12,872 nt of DNA, taken from NCBI GenBank assembly GCA_037147235.1, contig JBAWVO010000183.1:1-12872 (forward strand). The letters are read 5' to 3'. Position numbers and translations under genes: made by a program. Below the pieces are notes generated by a model, which did no database searches, had not been told where the DNA came from, and saw only the letters and a list, made by a program, of their open reading frames with translations. The DNA is from JANXQG01 sp037147235 (GTDB lineage Bacteria > Planctomycetota > Planctomycetia > Pirellulales > Thermoguttaceae). Each line of letters begins with the position of its first letter. Positions within the stretch are counted from its first letter, which is position 1. Shown here one piece after another: positions 6,486 to 12,872 of the stretch.

Positions 6486-7679
6486 TTACTTCTTGCCGAT
6501 AAAATAACTCATCGCGCGCCAACCCTCGGGGAACACGAGGCACGATCGCGCGGCGGTGGGATCGTCGTAGCGGTCGAATCCGTCAGGCTGGATTCCGCTG
6601 CCGGCGATGGCAATCGGCACGTCGCCGTGGCTGTGTGTCTTCGTGCGAAGGGGCGTGGGATGATCGGGCGAGACGAGGATTCGCCACTGTGGATAACCTT
6701 GCAATGCCTCGAACACCGGGCCGACGATGCACCGATCAATCTGTTCCAATGCCTCAATTTTGGCATCCGCGCGGCCTTCGTGCGAGGCCTCATCGGGGGC
6801 CTCGATATGCACGCAAACCAGGTCGTGCTCTTTCAATGCCTCGACGGCATAGCGCCCCTTGGCGGCATAGTCCGTATCGAGATAACCGGTTGCGCCAGGC
6901 ACGTCGATCCGCTTCCAGCCAATCATTTTCGCCAGCCCTCGGAGGAGATCAACGGCGGTGATCATCGCGCCGCGAACACCGTAAAGCTGCTCGAAAGGCT
7001 CCAATCGCGGCGCACTACCCTGGCCCCAGAGCCAGACGTTGGTGACGGGCCGCTTTCCCGCTTTCCGCCGGGCCTGGTTGACGGGATGATCGGCGAAAAC
7101 CGAATCACTTGCGCTCATCAATTCCACCAGCAGGCTGCTGCCTGGGCCGCGAGGGTAAGCGTCGAGGATGCTTTGATCGGTCAGGTCATGTGGCGCGGCG
7201 GTGCGAGTATCGCGAGTGAAAGGGGCCGCATTGACGATCAATAGGTTGCGATAGCTAACCCCAGGCAGGAATCGTAACGTGTCGCAACCGACCTTCTCTT
7301 GGAGCGTGGCAAGCAGGGCCGCAGCCTCTTCGGTGGAAACGTGGCCGGCGGTGAAGTCACCCATGACCTGGTCTTCAATCGTGACCAGATTGCAGCGGAC
7401 GGCCCAGTCGCCAGGGGCTAAGTCGATGCCTTGTGCAGCAGCTTCCAGGGGAGCGCGGCCTGTGTAATGAGTTAGCGGATCGTAGCCCAACAGGCTGAGG
7501 TTGGCCGTGTCGGAACCCGCAGGCAGTTCAGCAGGAGTGTGATTGCCCAAGGCAATCGCGCCCGCCCTAACCACGCTGTCCATTGCCGGTAGCCGGGCCG
7601 CCTCCAACGGAGTCTTGCCCTGGAATGATTGTTGGGGTTCGTCGGCACAGCCGTCGGGAATGATGATTGCGTATTTCAC
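6486..7679 (-). CDS. apgM: ApgM-family phosphomutase; candidate homoserine kinase
   Basis: A 397-residue alkaline-phosphatase-superfamily protein of the archaeal-type, cofactor-independent phosphoglycerate mutase family. Metal and catalytic motifs are present: IIPDGCADEP at the N-terminus (D9), the probable nucleophile S56 in PAGSDTANLSLLGYDP, HIEAPDEASHEG (about 291-302), and SPDHPTPLRTKTHSHGD (about 337-353). Part of this family carries the name 'proposed homoserine kinase' (TIGR02535) because its genes sit beside threonine-pathway genes. Here it lies 35 bp after homoserine dehydrogenase on the same strand, so that role is a reasonable inference; glycolytic 3-/2-phosphoglycerate interconversion remains possible. 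The start is GTG (7677-7679), with no clear Shine-Dalgarno sequence, suggesting translational coupling or a leader-independent start. Confidence 0.92.
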   Translation of the reverse strand: MKYAIIIPDGCADEPQQSFQGKTPLEAARLPAMDSVVRAGAIALGNHTPAELPAGSDTANLSLLGYDPLTHYTGRAPLEAAAQGIDLAPGDWAVRCNLVTIEDQVMGDFTAGHVSTEEAAALLATLQEKVGCDTLRFLPGVSYRNLLIVNAAPFTRDTRTAAPHDLTDQSILDAYPRGPGSSLLVELMSASDSVFADHPVNQARRKAGKRPVTNVWLWGQGSAPRLEPFEQLYGVRGAMITAVDLLRGLAKMIGWKRIDVPGATGYLDTDYAAKGRYAVEALKEHDLVCVHIEAPDEASHEGRADAKIEALEQIDRCIVGPVFEALQGYPQWRILVSPDHPTPLRTKTHSHGDVPIAIAGSGIQPDGFDRYDDPTAARSCLVFPEGWRAMSYFIGKK

Positions 7680-7688
7680 GGGGAATTT

Positions 7689-7716
7689 GTCGGTTGTTCG
7701 TTGTCGGTTGTTCGTT
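7689..7716. repeat. Tandem 14-bp repeat (alternating heptamers) at the hom-apgM junction
   Basis: GTCGGTTGTTCGTT occurs twice without a gap (7689-7702 and 7703-7716). Each unit is two related heptamers, GTCGGTT and GTTCGTT, giving four 7-base steps. The hom stop codon (7715-7717) lies partly in it, and it fills most of the 35-bp gap before the apgM start. Confidence 0.8.
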
Positions 7717-9022
7717 ATTCTCGCACGCGGAGCCGGACACTGCCGGGGCGAACGGCGGGGAGGCCGGTGATGGCTTGTAGGGCTTCGAGGATGGCACCCT
7801 CGGAGGTGGTGTGAGTCATGATCACCAGCGGCACGATTCCGCCCGATTCTTCGGCCGTTTCATGCTGGATCACGGAAGCAATCGAGATTTTATGGCGGCC
7901 AAGGATGCCGGCGATTTCGGCCATTACGCCCGGCCGATCTTCGACATTAAAGCGGACATAGAAGCGGCCGGAAACACTGGCGGGATCGCGCAGCACGACA
8001 GGCTCCTCGCGATCGTCGGACCAAAGTTGCAGCGTACGGAAGGTGATCGCCGCGCGCCCCAAGAGTGTGTCGATCAGGTCGGCTACGCAAGCCGAGGCGG
8101 TCGGCATTTGCCCGGCACCGAGCCCGTGCAGGAAGACGCGGCCCACGGCATCGCCCACAATCCGCATGGCGTTGAAGGCCCCCTGCACCTGGGCTAACGT
8201 GGAGCGATGTCGCACCAGCGTCGGCGAAACGTGAAGTTCCAATCCTTCGGGAACCAACTCGGCCACGGCCAGCAGTTTGATGCTATAACCCAACTCACGC
8301 GCGTAGCGCATGTCGGCCACGTCGACCGTGTCGATACCGGTCCGCGGGATAAGTTTCCAGTCAACCCGGGCACCAAACGACAAATGAGCGAGGATTGCCA
8401 GCTTTTGCGCGGCGTCGCTGCCATTGACGTCCATGGCCGGATTGGCCTCGGCATAGCCCAGCTTTTGCGCTGCGGCCAGGGCGTCTGCGTAGCTCTTTCC
8501 CTCATCCTCCATCTGCGTGAGAATGAAGTTACTCGTGCCATTGAGAATGCCGTGAATCGATTGGATCTGGTTGGCCACCAGCGACTGATTGATGGCCGCG
8601 ATGATTGGAATCCCGCCTCCCACAGCCGCCTCGAAGGCAATCGTCCGACCGACGCTGCGGGCACAATCGAATAGCTCGCGGCCATGCTCTGCCAGCAATG
8701 CCTTATTCGCCGTGATCACATTCTTTCCGCTCTGGAGCACTTTGAGCATGATGGAACGGTCCGGCTCCAGGCCGCCGATAAGTTGCACAACCGCCTCGAT
8801 TTCCGGGTCGTTCAGGATCGTGGAGAGGTCCGTGGTTAACATACCGGGCGGCGGTGCAATATTACGGGGGCGGCTAATGTCCGCGTCGACAATGCGAACT
8901 AACTCCACTTTCCGACCGGCTTGGCGAGAAATGCGGTCCTGGTGCTCGAGCAAAAGCCGAGCCACGCCGGAGCCGATTGTCCCAAAGCCGATAATAGCTA
9001 CTTTCGCGGTCGCGTTTGTCAT
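7715..9022 (-). CDS. hom: Homoserine dehydrogenase with C-terminal ACT domain
   Basis: A 435-residue enzyme that reduces aspartate semialdehyde to homoserine, the branch point to threonine and methionine. An N-terminal Rossmann motif IIGFGTIGSGVARLL (about 10-24) binds NAD(P)H. ITANKALLAEHG contains the conserved Lys near 107. The catalytic domain carries EAAVGGGIPI, GILNGTSNFIL and EANPAMDVNGSDAAQKLAIL, matching the family's conserved Asp and Lys (D198, D203, K207). Residues about 354-430 form an ACT domain (FYVRFNVEDRPGVMAEIAGI), which in this family usually mediates feedback inhibition by threonine. It is monofunctional, not fused to aspartokinase. The ATG at 9020-9022 has AAGGA 9 bases upstream (9032-9036) and a good promoter further up. 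It leads the apgM and rluA genes and diverges from the M42 peptidase gene. Confidence 0.97.
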   Translation of the reverse strand: MTNATAKVAIIGFGTIGSGVARLLLEHQDRISRQAGRKVELVRIVDADISRPRNIAPPPGMLTTDLSTILNDPEIEAVVQLIGGLEPDRSIMLKVLQSGKNVITANKALLAEHGRELFDCARSVGRTIAFEAAVGGGIPIIAAINQSLVANQIQSIHGILNGTSNFILTQMEDEGKSYADALAAAQKLGYAEANPAMDVNGSDAAQKLAILAHLSFGARVDWKLIPRTGIDTVDVADMRYARELGYSIKLLAVAELVPEGLELHVSPTLVRHRSTLAQVQGAFNAMRIVGDAVGRVFLHGLGAGQMPTASACVADLIDTLLGRAAITFRTLQLWSDDREEPVVLRDPASVSGRFYVRFNVEDRPGVMAEIAGILGRHKISIASVIQHETAEESGGIVPLVIMTHTTSEGAILEALQAITGLPAVRPGSVRLRVRE

Positions 9023-9070
9023 TGTTTTTAATCCTTGCTCGAGAACTCAGACCTCATGCCAAGTGACCCT

Positions 9071-9099
9071 ATATTACGGCGGCTGCAAAAAAACGTCAA
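9071..9099 (-). promoter_or_regulatory. Sigma70-type promoter of hom
   Basis: On the minus strand there is TTGACG (9094-9099) as -35, a 17-base spacer, then TAATAT (9071-9076) as -10. Transcription would start near 9064, leaving a leader of about 40 bases with the AAGGA ribosome site before the hom ATG. It probably drives hom, apgM and rluA. I saw no operator or attenuator in the short leader. Confidence 0.7.
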
Positions 9100-9131
9100 C
9101 CCGTTGGCGACCAATCCATCCGGGGGGGGTG

Positions 9132-9159
9132 TTGCGAAATTAGCTGGACTTGGCATACT
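9132..9159 (+). promoter_or_regulatory. Possible promoter of the M42 peptidase gene
   Basis: TTGCGA (9132-9137), a 16-base spacer and CATACT (9154-9159) are a partial match to -35/-10 consensus on the plus strand, about 40 bases before the ATG. An alternative, TTGGCA (9150-9155) with TATAAA (9177-9182), has a 21-base spacer, which is too long. The call is weak. Confidence 0.3.
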
Positions 9160-9197
9160 TAGTAGATCATTCTTCTTATAAATAGGATAGGCGTTTG

Positions 9198-10262
9198 ATG
9201 AGTATTGAGCCACGTGCGCTAGATTTTTTCAAGCAGATATTGGCAACGCCCAGCCCTGCGGGGTACGAAAGCCCCGTCCAAGAGGTTGTGCGGGACTACG
9301 CCGCGTCGTTTGCCGACGAAATGCGAACCGACGTTCACGGCAATGTGATCGCCGCGCGGAACCCTAAAGCCCCGTTGCGAGTCATGCTGGCCGGGCATTG
9401 TGACCAGATCGGTCTCGTCGTGCAATACATCGACGACGACGGCTTCGTCCATGTCTCGACCATTGGTGGTTGGGATCCTCAAGTTCTCATCGGACAGCGA
9501 TTGACCATCTGGGGCACACAAGGCCCCGTGCTGGGAATCATCGCCCGCAAGCCGATCCACCTTTTGAATGAAGAAGAGCGAAAGCAGGTGCCGAAGATTA
9601 AAGACCTCTGGCTCGACATCGGTGCGAAGAATAGGGACGAGGTTTTACGGGTTTTGCGAGTGGGCGACCCGATCACGGTGGAGCTACGTTATCAGGAACT
9701 TCAGAATGGGCGTGCCGTTTCGGCCGCGATGGACGACAAGACGGGGTTGTGGGTGGTCATGGAGGCCCTTCGGCGGGTAGACCGCAGCAAGCTGCAAGTG
9801 GCCGCTTATGCCGTCTCGACGGTGCAGGAAGAGATCGGGCTTCGCGGGTCCCAAACCAGTTCGTTCAGTGTTGATCCGCATGTCGGCATCGCCGTTGACG
9901 TGACCCATGCCACCGATTGTCCGACCATTGAAAAGAAGGAAGAGGGCGATATTCGCCTTGGCAAAGGCCCCGTCATCTACCGCGGGCCGAACATGAATCA
10001 CAAAGTGGTGCAGCGGCTGTTGGATACGGCTGCCCACCACGAAATTCCCTATCAACTGGGTGCTTCCGGCCGAGCCACGCCGACGGACGCGAATTCGATC
10101 CAGGTCAATCGCGCGGGTGTGGCCGCCGCGTTGGTCAGCATCCCTAATCGCTATATGCACAGTCCGGTTGAAATGATTTCGCTGGAAGATATCGACCATG
10201 CGGCCGACCTATTGGCCCGCTTTTTGGAGGAACTTCCCGGCGACGCGGAGTTTATTCCCTAA
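9198..10262 (+). CDS. M42-family metallo-aminopeptidase (FrvX/TET-like)
   Basis: A 354-residue, co-catalytic metal peptidase that removes N-terminal residues from peptides; relatives form large tetrahedral cytoplasmic assemblies. The metal and catalytic residues are visible: H67 and D69 in LAGHCDQIG, D179 in AAMDDKTG, the Glu pair 211-212 in VQEEIGLRG, D234 in VDVTHATD, and H321 in YMHSP. The proteolytic-base and metal-ligand set therefore looks complete. I chose the ATG at 9198, preceded by AGGATAGG; the TTG codon just before it is a less likely start. It is divergent from hom, with 175 bp between them. Sequence alone cannot separate aminopeptidase from the related endoglucanase-annotated M42 proteins, but peptidase is much more likely. 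Confidence 0.94.
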   Translation: MSIEPRALDFFKQILATPSPAGYESPVQEVVRDYAASFADEMRTDVHGNVIAARNPKAPLRVMLAGHCDQIGLVVQYIDDDGFVHVSTIGGWDPQVLIGQRLTIWGTQGPVLGIIARKPIHLLNEEERKQVPKIKDLWLDIGAKNRDEVLRVLRVGDPITVELRYQELQNGRAVSAAMDDKTGLWVVMEALRRVDRSKLQVAAYAVSTVQEEIGLRGSQTSSFSVDPHVGIAVDVTHATDCPTIEKKEEGDIRLGKGPVIYRGPNMNHKVVQRLLDTAAHHEIPYQLGASGRATPTDANSIQVNRAGVAAALVSIPNRYMHSPVEMISLEDIDHAADLLARFLEELPGDAEFIP

Positions 10263-10426
10263 TGGCGGAACTTGGCGTCAATATCGAAAGAAACATGCGT
10301 TTCGTGCCGTAAATTAAGGAACATTACGCAATCCTAAAATAGGTCTCGACACCCGCTCCGACACCTGGTACATTGGATCCATCAAGAAACGATACCACAA
10401 TCCTCTTTACGAAACGGTGGCATCTG

Positions 10427-11629
10427 ATGGCTCAATCTATTAAACTCCAGTCCGCTAAGAAACCCCGTGCCGACTTCCCTCTCTTTCCCCATGCCAATGG
10501 TCACTGGGCAAAGAAGGTCAAAGGCCGGATGCTGTACTTCGGTCCCGCGGCTAGCGATCCCCATGGCGACGAAGCCCTGACCGTTTGGCTGACAGAAAAG
10601 GATTATTGCCTACTGCATGGTAGCCGGCCGCCCAAATACAGTGGCGGCCTAACCATCGCGGACTTAATCGATCGACTCCTTAACTTCAAACGGCTGGCCG
10701 TCGAAAACAAAGAGTTAAGCCCGTTGACGTTTCGTGCTTGGTACAAAACCTGCAATATGGTCCTGAAGCAATTTGGGGGTACGCGGTCGGTGGAAAGCCT
10801 CGGGCCGGATGATTTTGACGCACTCTTTCGCGCCCAAATATCCGGCAAAGCGGTTAACACCCGCAATCAATATATCACCTACATTCGCGGCCTGTTTCGC
10901 TTCGCTCACAACGAATATCAGCGATACATTGCCGCTCCGCTGATGCTCGGTCAGTCGTTTCGTTTGGCGAAACAACCACGGACTGCACGGGGCATCAAGA
11001 ATACCGGAAAGGTATTCTCGGCACAACAAATCCAGAAACTTCTGGGGATCGTGCATTGGCGATTGAAGGCCATGATTCTTCTTGGAATCAACTGCGGATT
11101 TGGCAACAACGACTGTGCAACCCTCACGTTTGACGCCTTGGATTTGATCGGTGGATGGCACAATCACTCTCGACCGAAAACCGGAATGGCCCGTCGATGT
11201 CCCCTCTGGCCGGAAACTATCACTGCCATTCAACGGGCCATCAAGACCCGCCGTGAGCCGCGCGATCCAGCCCACAAGAGCCTTGTCTTCCTGACCCGTC
11301 ACGGTGCTCCTTATTGCCGATTCACAGATACCGACCGGGCTAATGCGGGAGGTGCGGTGGAGTGGTATAGCTCATTGGGCATCATCATGCGCCGGGCCTT
11401 GGATCGGCTCGATATGAAAGCGGGCAAACTTTCCTTCTACGGTCTTCGACATAGCTTCGAGACTGTGGCCGGAAACAGCAAGGACCAGATAGCCGTTGAC
11501 CTTATCATGGGCCACGTCACTCCCGGAATGGGAACCAGCTATCGGCATGAGATTGACGACGAACGGCTGCTGGCCGTGGTCAATCACGTCCACAATTGGC
11601 TTTTTCCAGCATCGTCTGCGAATAGTTGA
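10427..11629 (+). CDS. Planctomycete-type tyrosine recombinase/integrase with atypical active site
   Basis: A 400-residue phage-integrase-family protein. An N-terminal AP2-like segment (DFPLFPHANGHWAKKVKGRM) is followed by a SAM-like core-binding domain (about 75-165) and the catalytic domain (about 195-395). It retains K251 (RPKTG), R341 and H342 in the LRH of box II, G362-H363 (MGH) and the likely nucleophile Y372 in GTSYRHE. The first catalytic Arg, normally in a TGxR block, is replaced: the corresponding segment reads NCGFGNND with Gly where Arg is expected. The His/Lys two residues before LR is Tyr (FYGLRH). I recall the same GFGN block in other planctomycete integrases, so this looks like a family trait rather than decay. 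I chose the ATG at 10427 because the conserved region begins soon after; an upstream TTG at 10373 would add 18 unconvincing residues. The 164 bp before it hold no gene. Its 3' end overlaps the convergent HTH gene by 50 bp. Confidence 0.88.
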   Translation: MAQSIKLQSAKKPRADFPLFPHANGHWAKKVKGRMLYFGPAASDPHGDEALTVWLTEKDYCLLHGSRPPKYSGGLTIADLIDRLLNFKRLAVENKELSPLTFRAWYKTCNMVLKQFGGTRSVESLGPDDFDALFRAQISGKAVNTRNQYITYIRGLFRFAHNEYQRYIAAPLMLGQSFRLAKQPRTARGIKNTGKVFSAQQIQKLLGIVHWRLKAMILLGINCGFGNNDCATLTFDALDLIGGWHNHSRPKTGMARRCPLWPETITAIQRAIKTRREPRDPAHKSLVFLTRHGAPYCRFTDTDRANAGGAVEWYSSLGIIMRRALDRLDMKAGKLSFYGLRHSFETVAGNSKDQIAVDLIMGHVTPGMGTSYRHEIDDERLLAVVNHVHNWLFPASSANS

Positions 11630-11879
11630 TCCAGCCGGCCGGCTTGGATTCAGTACGCTTACGGCGTGGTGATGCGGCTGGAGCGGGCTGGACCCTACGC
11701 CGATTCTCAAAAACGGCAATATCGTCCGGGCCGATAAGGAAGCGAGGCTTCTTTGAACCCATGCCTACGTTAATGGCCGGCAAGTCGCCCGAACGAATCA
11801 GAGCGATGATCTTAGCCGGCGTCATGCACCAAAGCTCAGCGAGTTGAGGCGGCGTCAATTTGGCACGGGAAAAATCCAT
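11580..11879 (-). CDS. Small helix-turn-helix protein, excisionase-like
   Basis: A 99-residue protein with an N-terminal MerR/excisionase-type helix-turn-helix (HTH_17-like): LTPPQLAELW-x-MTPAKIIALIRSGDLPAINV, followed by the wing-like PRFLIGPDDIAVFENRR. The C-terminal third is basic and probably disordered (SPRRKRTESKP). Such proteins bind short DNA sites; many act as recombination directionality factors next to an integrase. Here it faces the recombinase gene and overlaps its 3' end by 50 bp, which suggests partnership and possible antisense interplay. It starts at ATG 11877-11879; the ribosome site is weak. It could instead be only a repressor of the recombinase gene. Confidence 0.78.
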   Translation of the reverse strand: MDFSRAKLTPPQLAELWCMTPAKIIALIRSGDLPAINVGMGSKKPRFLIGPDDIAVFENRRRVQPAPAASPRRKRTESKPAGWINYSQTMLEKANCGRD

Positions 11880-12723
11880 ACACCGTTTTTACCATACCCG
11901 CGGCCCGTCTCCAAACTTGCCCCCGCCAACCGACGGTAAACCCTAACATTGCAAGCATTTGTGCTCGCCACGTTAAAGATACGACAGATACACTCAGGGG
12001 CACTACTGTCGCATAATCTCCTTGCGGATCAACAACTTCGGCAATTCCTGCGTACCATTGCTGTTACGGCGGATACATCGGAACTTTTTTATTCCCTGTC
12101 GGCTAACAAGGTAAACCGTTTTAGATCGAGGCAGATAGGAGAAAATCAACTCGCACGGATCGGTGCAGCCCACCATGGTAGCCGCAACGTACCCCTGGAC
12201 ATGCCTCCCATACCGGCAGGCCAGATAGGTCGCTGACACAGCCACCCGATCCACAGATAAAACGCAGTCCAAAAGGTCGCACCGAAAACCCTGCCAGGTG
12301 ACTTGGCGGTCGGCGTGGATTGTTTGGCAACTGACAACACGCCTACAACGCTCTGTCTGTTCATGTCTCATAATCTACCTCAGTCTTATCAAGTCTCGAT
12401 GTTTTACAAATAGATGTACGGCGACGGGTCTCTTAGAATGGGTTAATCGTCTCGGTTAACAAGAATGACCGAACCGTTGATTGGTCCAAACACAAAGATG
12501 GGAGTCCAATAAATTGCTTGACCGGCAGATGGCCGGAGTCGATACCCGCCCCCGCCGGATAGTATCTGGTTAGGTCACGTCCTTTTGAATTGGTGAATAA
12601 AGCCCTGGCTTGGGCCAAGGAAGCCGATCCTCATCCAATAGGCCGATCGGAAAACGAGAAGAGGAATTTCGCAAAACAGAATCCTTGACGTGAGACATTG
12701 ATGCCCTCCGTAGGTGCAGGAAA

Positions 12724-12754
12724 GCCCGCCGGTTCTGCCACAGTACCGGCGGGC
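12724..12754. repeat. 10-bp inverted repeat
   Basis: GCCCGCCGGT (12724-12733) is perfectly complementary to ACCGGCGGGC (12745-12754) around an 11-base loop. Within the loop CTG and CAG can pair further after one mismatch. There is no T tract after it on either strand, so a terminator is not supported. It stands out as GC-rich within a less GC-rich stretch. Confidence 0.6.
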
Positions 12755-12816
12755 AACAGCCCGAGTAATCGACTGGGAAAAAGTATACAGAATAGCACTA
12801 TATCTTAGCAAGCCCC

Positions 12817-12870
12817 CGCTAGCAAAAAATCTAGCGAGTCCGTAAGTTCTACGGGAGTAGGACTTGCGGA
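12817..12870. repeat. Two adjacent inverted repeats at the window end
   Basis: CGCTAG (12817-12822) pairs with CTAGCG (12831-12836) around an A-rich 8-base loop. Directly after it, TCCGTAAGTTC (12839-12849) pairs with GGACTTGCGGA (12860-12870), allowing two G-T pairs, around a 10-base loop. The window ends two bases later, so the surrounding element cannot be judged. Confidence 0.5.
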
Positions 12871-12872
12871 AT

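Larger units (their letters stand above)
11880..12872. other. Gene-poor flank of the recombinase pair
   Basis: About 1 kb without a gene I can support. The longest open frame (12003-12371, minus, 122 codons) has a GAGGT ribosome-site-like sequence 5 bases before its ATG. It resembles no family I know and is rich in Cys and Arg, so I treat it as unproven. A shorter frame starting 7 bases downstream (12146-12364) has one hydrophobic stretch and is equally uncertain. The right end carries three inverted repeats, listed separately. The region may be decayed sequence or the remains of a mobile element. Confidence 0.5.

Noticed and set aside
5848..7244. Plus-strand frames (5848-6507, 6627-7244) opposite rluA and apgM
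   Set aside because: They mirror the coding bias of the real genes on the other strand and show no family similarity.
12003..12371. Minus-strand frame of 122 codons with a GAGGT site before its ATG
   Set aside because: It has a suitable ribosome site, but its Cys/Arg-rich composition, lack of any recognisable motif and competing overlapping frames make it unconvincing.
10346..12552. Possible attachment-site pair: TCGACACCCGCTCC (10346-10359) and TCGATACCCGCCCC (12539-12552)
   Set aside because: Only 12 of 14 bases match without extending into the flanks, which is about what chance gives over this search space. The likeness of the first to a tRNA T-arm is also too poor to call a tRNA remnant.
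12433..12811. Short minus-strand frames (12433-12618, 12575-12811)
   Set aside because: Both need TTG starts, lack ribosome sites and show no protein features.

Overview
The window looks like a piece of a planctomycete chromosome (Pirellulales-like). No rRNA or other phylogenetic marker is present, so this rests on gene families recognised from memory. They are a long YidC with a PDZ insert, a planctomycete-type tyrosine recombinase paired with a small helix-turn-helix protein, an uncharacterised family ending in a GDGTGEGICW-like block, and a homoserine dehydrogenase next to an ApgM-type phosphomutase. The mix of ATG and GTG starts and the many dispersed palindromes fit such a genome.

Layout. 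(1) 1-929 is a repeat-rich mobile module. A Y1/HUH transposase (IS200/IS605 or RAYT type, minus strand) lies between two 73-bp direct repeats that match at 71 of 73 positions, followed by a cluster of strong hairpins. (2) 930-9022 is a run of minus-strand housekeeping genes. In transcription order they are homoserine dehydrogenase (hom), an ApgM-family protein that may be the homoserine kinase, an RluA-family pseudouridine synthase, a metallophosphoesterase, YidC, and an uncharacterised planctomycete protein whose frame is broken at an 11-base C tract. A good sigma70-like promoter precedes hom. (3) 9198-10262 is an M42-family aminopeptidase on the plus strand, divergent from hom. (4) 10427-11879 is a convergent pair overlapping by 50 bp: a tyrosine recombinase (plus) and a small excisionase-like DNA-binding protein (minus). 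The recombinase has unusual residues at two catalytic positions. (5) 11880-12872 has no convincing gene and ends in three successive inverted repeats.

How it fits together. hom and the ApgM-like gene are 35 bp apart and probably co-transcribed, which suggests a threonine/methionine branch using the non-classical, alkaline-phosphatase-superfamily candidate for homoserine kinase. YidC inserts inner-membrane proteins, RluA modifies RNA and the M42 enzyme trims peptides; these are core functions. The accessory signal is at both ends: the REP/transposase module on the left and the recombinase/HTH pair with a gene-poor flank on the right. I did not find CRISPR arrays, tRNA or rRNA genes, or a clear defence system.
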